DNA from: Macrotis lagotis
Taxonomy: Eukaryota; Chordata; Mammalia; Peramelemorphia; Peramelidae
Direction of reading: 5' to 3'
Assembly: GCF_037893015.1 (NCBI RefSeq)
Contig: NC_133665.1
Location: 100,761,637 to 100,825,636, forward strand
Length of the DNA: 64,000 nt
Shown piece by piece: positions 50,301 through 58,354 of the stretch; position 1 is the first letter of the stretch; each line of letters opens with the position of its first letter. The notes under the pieces were generated by a model that saw only the letters and a list, made by a program, of their open reading frames with translations, searched no databases and was not told the DNA's origin. The translations under genes were made by a program, and so were the position numbers.

Positions 50301-53300
50301 GTTAGCATCAGCAATTAGAGAAGAAAAAGAAATTGAAGGAATTAGAATTGGGAAGGAAGAGACAAAACTCTCACTCTTTGCAGATGACATGATGGTCTAC
50401 CTAGAGAATCCCAAGAAATCATCTAAAAAAACTACTGGAAACAATTAGCAATTTTAGCAAAGTTGCAGCTTATAAAATAAACCCTCATAAATCCTCAACT
50501 TTTCTATATATGTCTATCAAGAAACAGCAGGAAGAGCTAGAAAGAGAAATCTCATTCAAAGTAACCTCAGACAATGTAAAATATTTGGGAGTCTATTTGC
50601 CAAGACAGACTCAGAATCTTTTTGAAAACAATTATAAAACACTTCTCACACAAATTAAATCAGATTTAAATAACTGGGCAAATATCAACTGCTCATGGAT
50701 AGGTAGAGTTAATATAATAAAACTGACAATTCTACCAAAACTAAACGATCTGTTTAGTGCCCTACCAATCAAAATTCCAAAAAATTACTTTAATGAGTTA
50801 GAAAAAATTGTAAGTAAATTCATATGGAGAAATAAAAAGTCAAGAATTGCCAGGAGCTTAATGAAAAAAAGTGCAAACGAAGGTGGTTTAACCCTACCCA
50901 ATCTAAAATTATATTATAAAGCATCAGTCATCAAAACTGTTTGGTATTGGCTAAGAAGTAGAGTGGTGGACCAGTGGAATAGACTAGGTGTAAAAGCAGG
51001 AGAAGATTATAGTAATCTGCTGTTTGATAAACCCAAAGAGTCCAGCCATTGGGATAAAAACTCCCTCTTCGATAAAAATTGCTGGGATAATTGGAAGTCA
51101 ATATGGAAGAAACTTAGATTAGACCAACACCTCACACCCTTTACCAAGATAAGATCCAAATGGTTACAGGACATAGACATAAAAAACAATACTATAAGCA
51201 AATCAGAAGATCAAGGACTAGTCTACCTGTCAGATCTATGGAAAGGGGAGCAGTTTATGACTAAGGAAGAGTTGGAGAACATCACCAAAAACCAATTAGA
51301 TGATTTCGATTACATTAAATTAAAAAGCTTTTGCACAGATAAAACCAATGTAACCAAGATCAAAAGAAATGTAGTAAATTGGGAAACAATCTTTACAACT
51401 AATGATTCTGACAAAGGACTCATTTCTAAAATATACAGAAAACTGAGTCATATTTTTAAAACAAAAAGCCATTCCCCAGTTGACAAATGGTCAAAGGATA
51501 TGCAAAGGCAATTTACAGATGAGATCAAAGTAATCCATAGCCATATGAAAAAATGCTCAAATCATTAATTATTAGAGAAATGCAAATTAAAGCTTCTCTG
51601 AGGTACCACCTCACACCTCTCAGATTGGCCAATATGACCAGAAAGGGTTGTGGGAAATCTGGGACACTATTACATTGTTGGTGGAGCTGTGAACTCATCC
51701 AACCCTTCTGGAAAGCTATTTGGCACTATGCCCAAAGGGCAACAAAAATGTGCATACCCTTTGACCCAGCAATACCACTACTGGGTCTATACCCTGAAGA
51801 GATAAGGTAAAAGGGTAAAAACATTACTTGTACAAAAATATTTATAGCAGCCCTTTTTGTGGTGGCAAAGAATTGGAAATCCAGTAAATGTCCTTCAATT
51901 GGGGAATGGCTTAGCAAACTGTGGTATATGTATGTCATGGAACACTATTGTTCTATTAGAAACCAGGAGGGATGGGATTTCAGGGAAACCTGGAGGGATT
52001 TGCATGAACTGATGCTGAGTGAGATGAGCAGAACCAGAAAAACACTGTACACCCTAACAGCAACATGGGAGTGATGTTCAACCTTGAAGGACTTGCACAT
52101 TCCATCAGTGCAACAATCGGGAACAGTCTTGGGCTGCCTGCAAAGGAGAGTACCATCTGTATCCAGATAAGGAGCTGTGGAGTTTGAACAAAGTGCAAAG
52201 ACTATTCCCTTTAATTTAGAAAAACACAGATATCTTATTGTCTGATCTTATTACCTCTTAGAATTCTCTTCTCTTTAAGGATATGATTTCTCTCTCATCA
52301 CACCCAATTTGGATCAAGGTACAACATGGAAACAAAGTAAAGACTGACAGAGTGCTATCTGTGAGGGGGGGGGGAGCAAGATTGGGGGGAAATTGTAAAA
52401 CTCAAATAATATCTTTAATAAAAATAAATTTAAAAAAAGAAAAGAAATTTAGAGATAACAAGGGAATGTTGCATGCAACAAAGACATTCTAAAAGATATA
52501 AATGCTAAGAGCTTAATGGAAGTTGAAGAGATTAATAAATGTTGGCAAAAATATACGGAAGACTAACTATACAAGAAAGATCTATTGATAACCATGTCAA
52601 TTTGATTAAGAAAAAAGAAGAAAACCAAACTGCTAGTATCATAAATAAAAAAAGGTGAACTCAACACCAACGAGGAGGAAATTAAAGTAATAATTCAGAA
52701 TTATTTTGCCCAACTCTATGCCAATAAATTTGACAATCTAAGTGAAATGGATGAATATTTAAAAAAATATAAGTTGCCCAGGTTAAATGTAGAGGAAATT
52801 AAATATCTAAACAACCCTATTTCAGAAAAAGAAATCCAACAAGCCATCATTGAACTCCTTGAGAAAAAATCTCCAGGGCCTGATGGATTCACAAGTGAAT
52901 TCTACCAAACATTTAAGGAACAATTAGTTCCAATTCAATATAAACTCTTTGGGAAAATAGGGGAAGACGGAACTCTGCCTAACTTTCTATGACACCAATA
53001 TGGTGCTGATACCTAAACCAGGAAGAGTTAAAACAGAGAAAGAAAAATTATAGACCTATCTCCCTGATGAATATAGGTGCAAAAATCTTAAATAAAATCT
53101 TACCAAAATGATTACAACTTATCACTAGGATAATACATTTTGACCAAGTAGAATTTATCCCAGGAATGCAGGGTTGGTTCAATATTAGGAAAACTGTTAG
53201 TATAATAAATTATATCAACAACAAACCTATCAGAAATTATATGATTATATCAATAGATGCTGAAAAAGCTTTTGACAGAAATACAGCACCCATTCCTACT

Positions 53301-54120
53301 GAAAACACTAGAAAGTATCGGAATAAATGGACTGTTCCTTAGAATAATAAGCAGTATCTATCTGAAACTATCCACAAGCATTATATTCAATGGGGAGAGG
53401 CTAGAGGCCTTCCCAATAAGATCAGGGGTGAAAGAAGGATGCCCATTATCACCACGACTATTCAATATCATATTAGAAGTGTTAGCTTCAGTAATCAGAG
53501 AAGAAAAAGAAATTGAAGGAATTAGAATTGGGAAGGAAGAGACAAAACTCTCACTCTTTGCAGATGACGTTGGTATACCTAGAGAATCCCAAGAAATCAT
53601 CCAAAAAACTACTGGAAACAATTAGCAATTTTAGCAAAGTTGCAGGTTATAAAATAAACCCTCATGAATCCTCAACTTTTCTATATATGACTAGAAAGAT
53701 ACAGCAGGAAGAGTTAGAGAAATCTATTGATAACCATGATGGTGTGGTTACTTATCTAGAACCAGACATCCTATAGAATGAAATCAAGTGGACCTTGGGA
53801 AATATTGCTAACAACAGGACTAGTGGAAGTGATGAAATTCCATATAAGCTAATTTAAAACCCTAAAAGATGATGCTTTTAAAGTGCTGCACTCAGTATGC
53901 CAGCAAATTTGTAAAATTCAGCAGTGTTTCACTGGATTGGAAAAAATCCATTTTTTGTCCCAATCCTAAAAAGAATGGCAATGCCAAAGAATATTCAAAT
54001 AACTAAACAATTACACCCATTTCACATACCAACAAGATTATGCTTAAGATTTTTCAAGGACTGAAAATTACCAGAAGAGCAAGTTGATTTTTTTAATTAT
54101 ATAAATGTTTTATTTGTTTT

Positions 54121-54167
<47 letters not shown>

Positions 54168-57100
54168 AGTAGTTTCTACCTATCATTTTTGGTAAGGTTT
54201 TGAGTTTTACATTTTTAACCCCATCCTCCCTTTCCTACCCCCCCCATCCCCTCCCACAGAAGGCAATCTGATAATCTTCACAGAGTAGGTTGATTTTTGA
54301 AGAGGCAGAGGACCTAAAGACCCAATTGCCAACATTCACAGGAATCCAAAGAAAGCAAGGGAGTTCCAGAAAAAACATGTACTTCTGCCTCATTGACTAC
54401 AAAGATTTTGACTGTGTGGATCACAATAAAATGTGACAAATCCTCAAAGAGATGTAAGTATCAAGTCATTTTACTTGTCTCTTGAGAAACCTGTATGAGA
54501 GCCAAGAAACAACAGTTAGAAATGGACATGGAACAACTGATTGGTTTAAGATTGGGAAAGGAGTGTGATTTATGTTGTCATCTTATTTATTTAACTTATA
54601 TTTAGTGTACATCATGAGAAATGCTAGGTTGAGTGAATCAGAAGCCAAAATTAAGTTTGCAGGAAAAATAAAAATCTCAGCTATGCAGATGATACCACTT
54701 TGATGGCAGAAAGTGAAGAATTAAGAAGCCTTTTGATGAGGGTGAGGGAGAATATAAAAGCTGTTTGAAGGGGAGGCTAGGTGGTGCAGTGGATCAAGCA
54801 CCAGTCCTGGAGTCAGGAGTACCTGAGATCAAATCTGGCCTCAGACACTTAATAATTACCTAGCTATGTGACCTTGGGCAAGCCACTTAACCCCATTGCC
54901 TTGCAAAAACTAAAAAAAAAGCTGCTTGAAGCCTAACATTAAAAAAATTAAGATGATGGCAACTGGTCCCATTACAGACTGGCAAATAGAGGGAGAAGAA
55001 ATGGAAGCAGTATCAGATTTATATTCTTGAGCTCAAAGATCATTGCAGATATGACATTAAAAGACACTTGTTCCTTAGAGGCTCCTTGGAAGGAAAGTTT
55101 CTAAAAAGCAGAGATATTACCTTGCTGATAAAGGTTCACATAGTCAAAGCTGGGGTTTTTCTAGGCGTGAAGTATGGTGTTAAGTATTGGATTGTAAAGA
55201 AAGCTGAGCACTCCAGCACTCCACTCACTTTTGAATTGTGGTGCTGGAGAAGATGTTTAAATATTTCTTGGACAGCAAGGAGGTCAAATTAGTTAATACT
55301 TAAATTCAGACTACTCATTGAAAGGACAAATACTGAAGCTGAAATTTAAATACTTTGGCTCCAAAATAAGATGGAACTCATTAAAAAAGATCCTGTTGTT
55401 GGGAAAGATTGAAGGCAAAAGGAGAAGTGGTCAGCAGCGGATGAACCAAGCAACATAAATTTGAACAGGCTTCAAGAGATAGTGGTAGATAGAAGAACCT
55501 GGTGTACTATGGTTTATCTGATCACAAAGAGTTGGACATGACTTGCACAACTGTAACACAAACTCATATGTTCATATATAAATAAATACTATATAGTAAA
55601 TACTATACATTTAAATAAATAAGTAAATAGTATATATAAATAAATAGTATAAATAAATAAGTAAATAGTATATATATATATACATATATATATATACACA
55701 TATATTCACATATCTCTAAAACCATATGTGGATACACATATGTATTTGTATCTTCCACCCCTCCGTGGCTAATAGAAAGAGTTCAGTCAGATTTACAAAA
55801 TTTTTCCTCCTCATCCTCCTTTGATACAGTCTATCCCTTGGCAAAGGCCACTCTTTTCTGTCTCTCACAATATCTACCAAGTTCTACTCTTCAAACTTTC
55901 TCCCTATTTTATTGTTCATTTTATTCACTTTCCAAATCTACACTTTACTTTCTGAACCCCTTACTTGCAACTGAAAGAAGGATTGAAGACATTGTCTGTG
56001 CTCCTAAAGTCTTCAGATTCTTGTCTATAACTTTGCAGTCACAGAGCAGTGCCTTCCCCTTTCTCATTCAACCCTGAATGAAATCATCAGCCAGGGCTAT
56101 GGGCTTACAAATTTGAAGTGTTAGAAGGCAGTCAGGCCCTAAATATGAAGGAAGACCGCAGACTTCCCAAACTTCCCAAGATAATAATATCAACAACAAT
56201 AATTAACATTTATAGTGTTCATTATATGCCAGGCCCTGTACTAGGTTCCTTACAAACACAGCTGTGAGAGGAGGATGCTATTGTTACTTCCATTTTATAG
56301 ATAAGGAAACTAGTCAAAGGTTAAATGACTTATCAAGGGTCACACATCTAGTAAGTGTCTAAGGCTAACTCCAAGCTCAACACTGCATTATGACACCACC
56401 TAGGTCCTCTGTTGAACTGTTTCCACTCGTTGACTTGATAAAATGATAGATGTTAGGGAGAAATGATAGATAATGAGATGTAGGGGTGAACCCATTTCAG
56501 TTTATGAGGAACCCATTTGCCCTTGTATTAGAGTACAAGCAATCAGTGACCAGCTGAGAGGGTCAACTATGCCTTGTTTGGTCCCCTTTGGAGATACTGA
56601 AGAAAATTGGTTATGGAAGAATGGCCTGGGCCTTGAGTTTATTCTTCATTTTCTCCTTGCAACTTTGATGAAGTGCCTCAAGGGATGGGGGCTCCTCTCT
56701 GCTCTCTCTCCCCACACCTGGGAAGAGTACCCCCCCCCCAGAATCCAGGGCAGTAAGGGGAGGAGGAGGCTGTGTGGTGCCTGCAGCTGGACCTCATATA
56801 ATTTTCAGCAAGGAGTCTATTCCTGGAGGCTCCTAAAGAATGCTTTCTGTAGGCAGATATTCTGACTTTTCCCAAAACCCATTGGATTTCTCAGTGTACC
56901 TGAGGCCAACAGTACATTATCATCATAGAGTTGTAGTTACATGCAACAGAAACATAGTCACAGTCACTATATCCAACCCAGGCTCCCCTGCTGCCTCCAC
57001 TTCCACCTGTCCTGTAGGCCATGCTCATCAGCCTTCCTCGCCCTCACTAATAACTGTCCTTCACCTCTCTCTCCAGGGCGATTATGGGGGCCCTCTGGTC

Positions 57101-57322
57101 TGTGAACTCAACGGAAGGTGGTTCCAGACAGGGATAGTGAGCTGGACCTTAGGATGTTCTCATAAGGAAACCCCAGGTGTCTATACTAGGATCAGCAAGT
57201 ATTCCAACTGGATAGCCCGGGAGCTGGCAGAACTGAGCTCCGTGGACTCCACCCTCAAGGCTACCTCCTGGATCACACCCCTAGCCCTGATGCTGCCTAT
57301 TTGTCTCATGATGGCTCTGTGA
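30842..57322 (+). CDS. PRSS50: PRSS50-like pseudoprotease with all three triad residues replaced (6 exons, 351 aa)
   Basis: Predicted secreted, GPI-anchored S1 homologue. Exons are 30842-30986, 31075-31113, 34965-35127, 37900-38201, 40972-41132 and 57077-57322, with intron phases 1, 1, 2, 1, 0 and one open frame to TGA. A leucine-rich signal core lies at 34-47. His57 is Asn in LTTANC (N112), Asp102 is Asn in ENNIALL (N166) and Ser195 is Tyr in GDYGGP (Y273). Gly193, Asp194, Asp189 and the family cysteines remain. NIT and NYT sequons are present. The C-terminus ends in a hydrophobic GPI-type segment. From memory, human PRSS50 shares the pattern HSxYxxxRxWxWxGxxNxIxLLKL, the CDxxYH and VxII segments, and has Thr at 195 but keeps His and Asp. 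The ortholog call is moderate (PRSS46 is the main alternative); the fold and triad loss are directly visible. Confidence 0.82.
31075..31113 (+). CDS. PRSS50: PRSS50-like exon 2: 39-nt mini-exon
   Basis: Acceptor ctccccacag|GC and donor GATTG|gtgagt, phase 1 on both sides, 13 codons reading [13 protein letters not shown]. The intron before it is only 88 bp. It joins in frame to [11 protein letters not shown] of the next exon. No counterpart was found in the PRSS45-like gene. Confidence 0.7.
31318..32740 (-). mobile_element. 5'-truncated L1 3' end, reverse orientation
   Basis: CCTTTTTATTTATTCCTCCA (3' UTR reversed), then CCACTTGTTCAGCCATTCCC and CATAAATTCTTCTCCTTTCC, equivalent to reversed ORF2 C-terminus and 3' UTR. 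It abuts the CpG island of the PRSS50-like gene. Confidence 0.8.
31928..32002. repeat. Compound (CAG)10(TAG)15 microsatellite
   Basis: About ten pure CAG units followed by about fifteen TAG units, inside the reversed L1 fragment. Confidence 0.95.
32741..33400. other. Intron 2 of PRSS50-like gene, no exon recognised
   Basis: No recognisable feature in this stretch. Confidence 0.4.
33400..33570 (+). mobile_element. MIR-like or related old SINE
   Basis: GAATCAGAAGGGACCTTAGT, CTAATTCAACTGCCTTA and GAGAAAACTGAGGAACAGAG. Confidence 0.5.
33622..33770 (+). mobile_element. WSINE1-like SINE
   Basis: AACAGCTAGGTGGCACAGTG start, GTTCAAATCC, CCCATTGCCTTGCAAAAAG end. Confidence 0.88.
33830..34025 (+). 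mobile_element. MIR-like SINE
   Basis: CATCGGATCCCCACAACAAT, CATTTTACAGTTGAGGAAAC and CTTGCCCAATATCACATAGC. Confidence 0.65.
34520..34690. repeat. (TCTG/TCTC)n and (CA)n tract
   Basis: TGTCTCTTTCTCTGTCTC words, then CACACACA, in intron 2 of the PRSS50-like gene. Confidence 0.93.
34690..34757 (-). mobile_element. WSINE1-like SINE fragment
   Basis: TTTTTGCAAGGCAATGGGGT through CATAGCTGGGTAATAAC: only the 3' third, reversed. Confidence 0.8.
34758..34964. repeat. CT-rich tract running into the exon 3 acceptor
   Basis: About 200 bases of C/T with CTCTCTCCCCCTCCCTCT words ending at tcctccctag; counterpart of the tract before 18900. Confidence 0.88.
34965..35127 (+). CDS. PRSS50: PRSS50-like exon 3: His57 exon with His to Asn
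   Basis: Acceptor tcctccctag|AT and donor AATAG|gtgagt. Encodes [50 protein letters not shown] is reduced to IVAE. The usual TAAHC is TANC, with codon AAT at the histidine position. Confidence 0.92.
35128..36990. other. Intron 3 of PRSS50-like gene, no exon recognised
   Basis: No recognisable feature apart from a GAATGAATAAA-type run near 35700-35770. Confidence 0.4.
36975..37136 (-). mobile_element. WSINE1-like SINE
   Basis: T-rich tail, then GGAGGCAATTGGGTTAAGTG ... CTATCCACTGTGCCACCTAG. Confidence 0.85.
37137..37899. other. Intron 3 of PRSS50-like gene, 3' part
   Basis: A MIR-like remnant lies at about 37670-37800 (CTCATTTTGCAGATGGATAA). Otherwise nothing seen. Confidence 0.4.
37900..38201 (+). 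CDS. PRSS50: PRSS50-like exon 4: Asp102 exon with Asp to Asn
   Basis: Acceptor tctttccag|CAG (a NAGNAG site) and donor ATAAAG|gtgagg. Encodes [55 protein letters not shown] and [10 protein letters not shown]. The aspartate of the triad is Asn (codon AAC). Confidence 0.92.
38202..39066. other. Intron 4 of PRSS50-like gene, no exon recognised
   Basis: No recognisable feature. Confidence 0.4.
39067..39415 (+). repeat. Direct repeat copy A (about 350 bp)
   Basis: Shares GAAGGTCTCCAA, TAGTAGGGAAC, TTTAGTTGTT and TTCTCCAAACATTTATTAAA in the same order with 41870-42220. Confidence 0.75.
39416..40337. other. Intron 4 of PRSS50-like gene, no exon recognised
   Basis: A MIR-like remnant lies at about 39570-39700. 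Otherwise nothing seen. Confidence 0.4.
40338..40491 (-). mobile_element. WSINE1-like SINE
   Basis: TTTTTGTTTGTTTTTATGTG tail, GAGGCAATGGGGTTAAGTGA and TCTATCTACTGTGCCATTTA. Confidence 0.85.
40492..40971. other. Intron 4 of PRSS50-like gene, 3' end
   Basis: Plain sequence up to the acceptor of exon 5; no polypyrimidine run of note. Confidence 0.4.
40972..41132 (+). CDS. PRSS50: PRSS50-like exon 5
   Basis: Acceptor ctatcccacag|AA and donor TGCTTT|gtgagt. Encodes [37 protein letters not shown] and GGDFCF. Asp189 is kept as D267. A SINE lies about 40 bases after the donor, and two direct repeats flank the exon at a distance. Confidence 0.9.
41173..41325 (+). mobile_element. WSINE1-like SINE with target-site duplication
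   Basis: Flanked by CAATAATAATAG on both sides; full length; begins about 40 bases after the donor of PRSS50-like exon 5. Confidence 0.92.
41488..41720 (+). mobile_element. MAR1/MON1-type SINE
   Basis: GGGTAACCAGATGGCACCAT start, GAGTTCAAATCCAGCTTCAG, GTGACCCTGGGCAAGTCACT, CTCAGTTTCCTCATCTATAA. Confidence 0.8.
41817..41853. repeat. (GAT)n microsatellite
   Basis: About twelve uninterrupted GAT units just before direct repeat copy B. Confidence 0.95.
41870..42220 (+). repeat. Direct repeat copy B (about 350 bp)
   Basis: Copy of 39067-39415 about 2.8 kb downstream, same order and nearly equal length; exon 5 of the PRSS50-like gene lies between the copies. Confidence 0.75.
42243..43262 (-). 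mobile_element. 5'-truncated L1 3' end, reverse orientation
   Basis: Reversed 3' UTR (GAGTTCCAGATTCTCTTCCT) and ORF2 C-terminus (CATTCCCCAATTGATGGGCA, CCACCACAAAAAGAGCTGCT). Confidence 0.8.
43340..44010 (-). mobile_element. L1 3'-end fragment, reverse orientation, with (GAAA)n
   Basis: TTTTCATTTTTAAGTTAAAT and TCATGGTCAAGCAAAACGAA resemble the copy at 23480. A GAAA run fills 43429-43487. Confidence 0.55.
44281..44330. repeat. (TA)n(TG)n microsatellite
   Basis: TATATATATATATA followed by TGTGTGTGTGTG. Confidence 0.93.
45706..45718 (+). repeat. Target-site duplication, left copy, of the full-length L1
   Basis: AAGAAAATTAGAG; the right copy AAGAAATTTAGAG at 52442-52454 differs at one base. 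The site CTTT/AAGAAA fits L1 endonuclease preference. Confidence 0.85.
46500..47306 (+). pseudogene. L1 ORF1 (RNA-binding chaperone), broken at the 3' end
   Basis: Start chosen at ATG 46500 ([17 protein letters not shown]), although the frame is open from an upstream ATG at 46461. Heptad repeats such as [20 protein letters not shown] form a long coiled coil. The RRM-like region has [17 protein letters not shown] and [13 protein letters not shown]. The frame stops at 47306, whereas the family's C-terminal domain sequence ([19 protein letters not shown]) continues in another frame to about 47560. Confidence 0.88.
47560..48310 (+). other. L1 ORF1-ORF2 spacer with polypurine block
   Basis: The stretch 48118-48240 is almost only A and G with many runs of three to six G. 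It lies between the two ORFs rather than in the 3' UTR. Confidence 0.7.
48310..52200 (+). pseudogene. L1 ORF2 (endonuclease-reverse transcriptase), multiply frameshifted
   Basis: Endonuclease motifs are [29 protein letters not shown] and FSDHNAIK. Reverse transcriptase motifs are [35 protein letters not shown] and [13 protein letters not shown] (FADD at 50377-50388). The cysteine motif at the C-terminus reads [20 protein letters not shown]. These lie in different frames (segments starting near 48310, 49889, 50248, 50510, 51553 and 51859), so there is no intact protein. Confidence 0.92.
52442..52454 (+). repeat. Target-site duplication, right copy, of the full-length L1
   Basis: AAGAAATTTAGAG; see the left copy at 45706. 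Confidence 0.85.
52580..52596 (+). repeat. Target-site duplication, left copy, of the L1 fragment
   Basis: ATCTATTGATAACCATG, identical to 53722-53738. Confidence 0.95.
52597..53721 (+). mobile_element. Internal L1 ORF2 fragment with both ends missing, in a 17-bp target-site duplication
   Basis: Matches 49438-50547 of the neighbouring full-length L1 ([41 protein letters not shown]). It starts inside ORF2, ends inside ORF2 and has no poly(A). It is bounded by perfect copies of ATCTATTGATAACCATG. Confidence 0.92.
53722..53738 (+). repeat. Target-site duplication, right copy, of the L1 fragment
   Basis: ATCTATTGATAACCATG, identical to 52580-52596; the RTE sequence resumes here. Confidence 0.95.
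54098..54288 (-). mobile_element. L1 3'-end fragment inside the RTE, with (AT)n
   Basis: A-T-rich start, (AT)n at 54126-54164, then CCCCATCCTCCCTTTCCTAC, like a reversed L1 3' UTR. GTTGATTTTT occurs on both sides as a probable target-site duplication. Confidence 0.6.
54771..54917 (+). mobile_element. WSINE1-like SINE inside the RTE
   Basis: Flanked by AAAGCTGTTTGAAG (54757-54770) and AAAGCTGCTTGAAG (54918-54931), one mismatch. Confidence 0.93.
55561..56170. other. Last intron of PRSS50-like gene, no exon recognised
   Basis: Begins with AAATAAATAGTATA and (TA)n patches at 55570-55740, then plain sequence. Confidence 0.45.
56180..56400 (+). mobile_element. MIR-like SINE
   Basis: TATATGCCAGGCCCTGTACT, CATTTTATAGATAAGGAAAC and GGTCACACATCTAGTAAGTG. 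Confidence 0.65.
56401..57076. other. Last intron of PRSS50-like gene, 3' end
   Basis: An open frame at 56473-56865 has no recognisable domain; no exon supported before the acceptor at 57076. Confidence 0.4.
57077..57322 (+). CDS. PRSS50: PRSS50-like exon 6: Ser195 exon with Ser to Tyr, and GPI-type tail
   Basis: Acceptor ctctctccag|GGCGATTAT. Begins [15 protein letters not shown], with Tyr (codon TAT) in place of the nucleophile. Then [28 protein letters not shown], and a hydrophobic end [18 protein letters not shown] before TGA. Confidence 0.93.
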   Translation, partial: GDYGGPLVCELNGRWFQTGIVSWTLGCSHKETPGVYTRISKYSNWIARELAELSSVDSTLKATSWITPLALMLPICLMMAL

Positions 57323-58190
57323 ACTCCTCACCTTCTCTGTATTCCTCCTCCCCACCCACTTCCCCTGCTATGAACTCTATTTTCTCAGGAAACTTTCCTT
57401 CCCTTCCTTCCAGAACCTGAATTCCTGCTGCTTCCCTGAGGATTTCACCCCCCTCCTTAGCCTTATGATCTCTTAACAGAGCTGAGGCTCAGGGGGTGAG
57501 TGCCTGAGGTTGGTGGACTGATTTCCAAGGCTAAGTGGGATCAAGGAGCTATCTAAAGATATTTGTGGTAAATTGAGCAGGAGGTGAGGGCAGAGGGAGA
57601 AGAGTAGCTCCTTAGGAAAGGATAGGATACCAGGGTTTAGAATTTAGGATACTGGGTCCCCTAGATCTCATTGTGAAGGAGAGGGAAGAACCTGAGGCCC
57701 TTAGAGAAGTCTGGAGAAGATGATAATAAGAAAAAATGGTTCTAGAAATTGAAAGGAAGATGGTAGTCAATAACTCAAGCAGAGGGAGCCAAAGGTGATT
57801 TGAGGAAGAGTGTCTGATATATGAGTGCTCACTCGTGCTAAATAGAAAGAGATTAGCACAGCATTGTATCTTACATACAGCAGGGACTTAATAAATTCAT
57901 GTTCATTGGTGGATTGACTGTTTCTTTGTTCTTTACATACATGCACTAATCAATGAGGAGTGAACTTTCTTAAACCCACTGGGCTTCTCTCTTCTGGGAA
58001 TGATTGTGATGTAAGAATTACCAAGGACTGTCTTATTTATGTGAGATTTTAGAAACCCCAAATGTCAAAACTAAAAGAGCCTTTAGAGAGTATAAAACAA
58101 AAATACCAGAACTGGAATAAACCATAGAGTGCACCTAGTCCTATTGCTGCATTTTACAAATGAAAATTATGACCCAGAAAAATTTCTTGA
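57323..58190. other. 3' flank of PRSS50-like gene
   Basis: Probable 3' UTR to about 57910; nothing else recognised. Confidence 0.45.
57890..57895 (+). terminator. Possible poly(A) signal of the PRSS50-like gene (AATAAA)
   Basis: AATAAA about 570 bases after the stop codon, followed by TTCATGTTCATTGGTGG, a T/G-rich stretch of the kind found downstream of cleavage sites. Confidence 0.4.
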
Positions 58191-58195
58191 ATACT

Positions 58196-58354
58196 GTTCT
58201 TTTTTTCTTTTGACTTTTGCAAGGCTATTCAGTTAAATGACTTGCCTAAGGTCACACAACTAAATGAGTTAAGTGTCTGAGGCTGGATTTGAACCCAGAT
58301 CCTCCTGGGACTCCAGGACTGGTGCGCTATCCACTGCACCACCCAACTGTCCTT
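58196..58354 (-). mobile_element. WSINE1-like SINE, divergent
   Basis: TTTTGCAAGGCTATTCAGTT ... GCTATCCACTGCACCACCCA. Confidence 0.82.

Larger units (their letters stand above)
45719..52441 (+). mobile_element. Near full-length L1 LINE (6.7 kb)
   Basis: Begins AGAGACTTCCAGCCAAGATG with an intact 5' UTR, then ORF1 from 46500, a 0.7-kb spacer with a polypurine block, ORF2 from about 48310 to 52200, a G-rich 3' UTR and an AATAAAAATAAATTTAAAAA end. The 13-bp target-site duplication shows it entered the RTE element. ORF1 loses frame in its C-terminal third, and ORF2 switches among all three frames with at least six breaks, so it is not autonomous. Confidence 0.93.
44340..55560 (+). mobile_element. 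RTE/BovB-like LINE, split by nested insertions
   Basis: RTE segments are 44340-45718, 52442-52596, 53722-54097, 54290-54770 and 54918-55560, together about 3 kb, close to a full RTE. Translation near 44715 gives KCKICELR and [15 protein letters not shown] (endonuclease). Near 54380 the sequence reads [16 protein letters not shown]-like (reverse transcriptase). The 3' end reads CAAAGAGTTGGACATGACTT. Frames are heavily degraded. Confidence 0.8.

Noticed and set aside
56473-56865. 130-codon frame in the last intron of the PRSS50-like gene, considered as an extra exon or third protease
   Set aside because: No WPWQ, TAAHC, DIALL or GDSGG-type motif and no matching splice phase.
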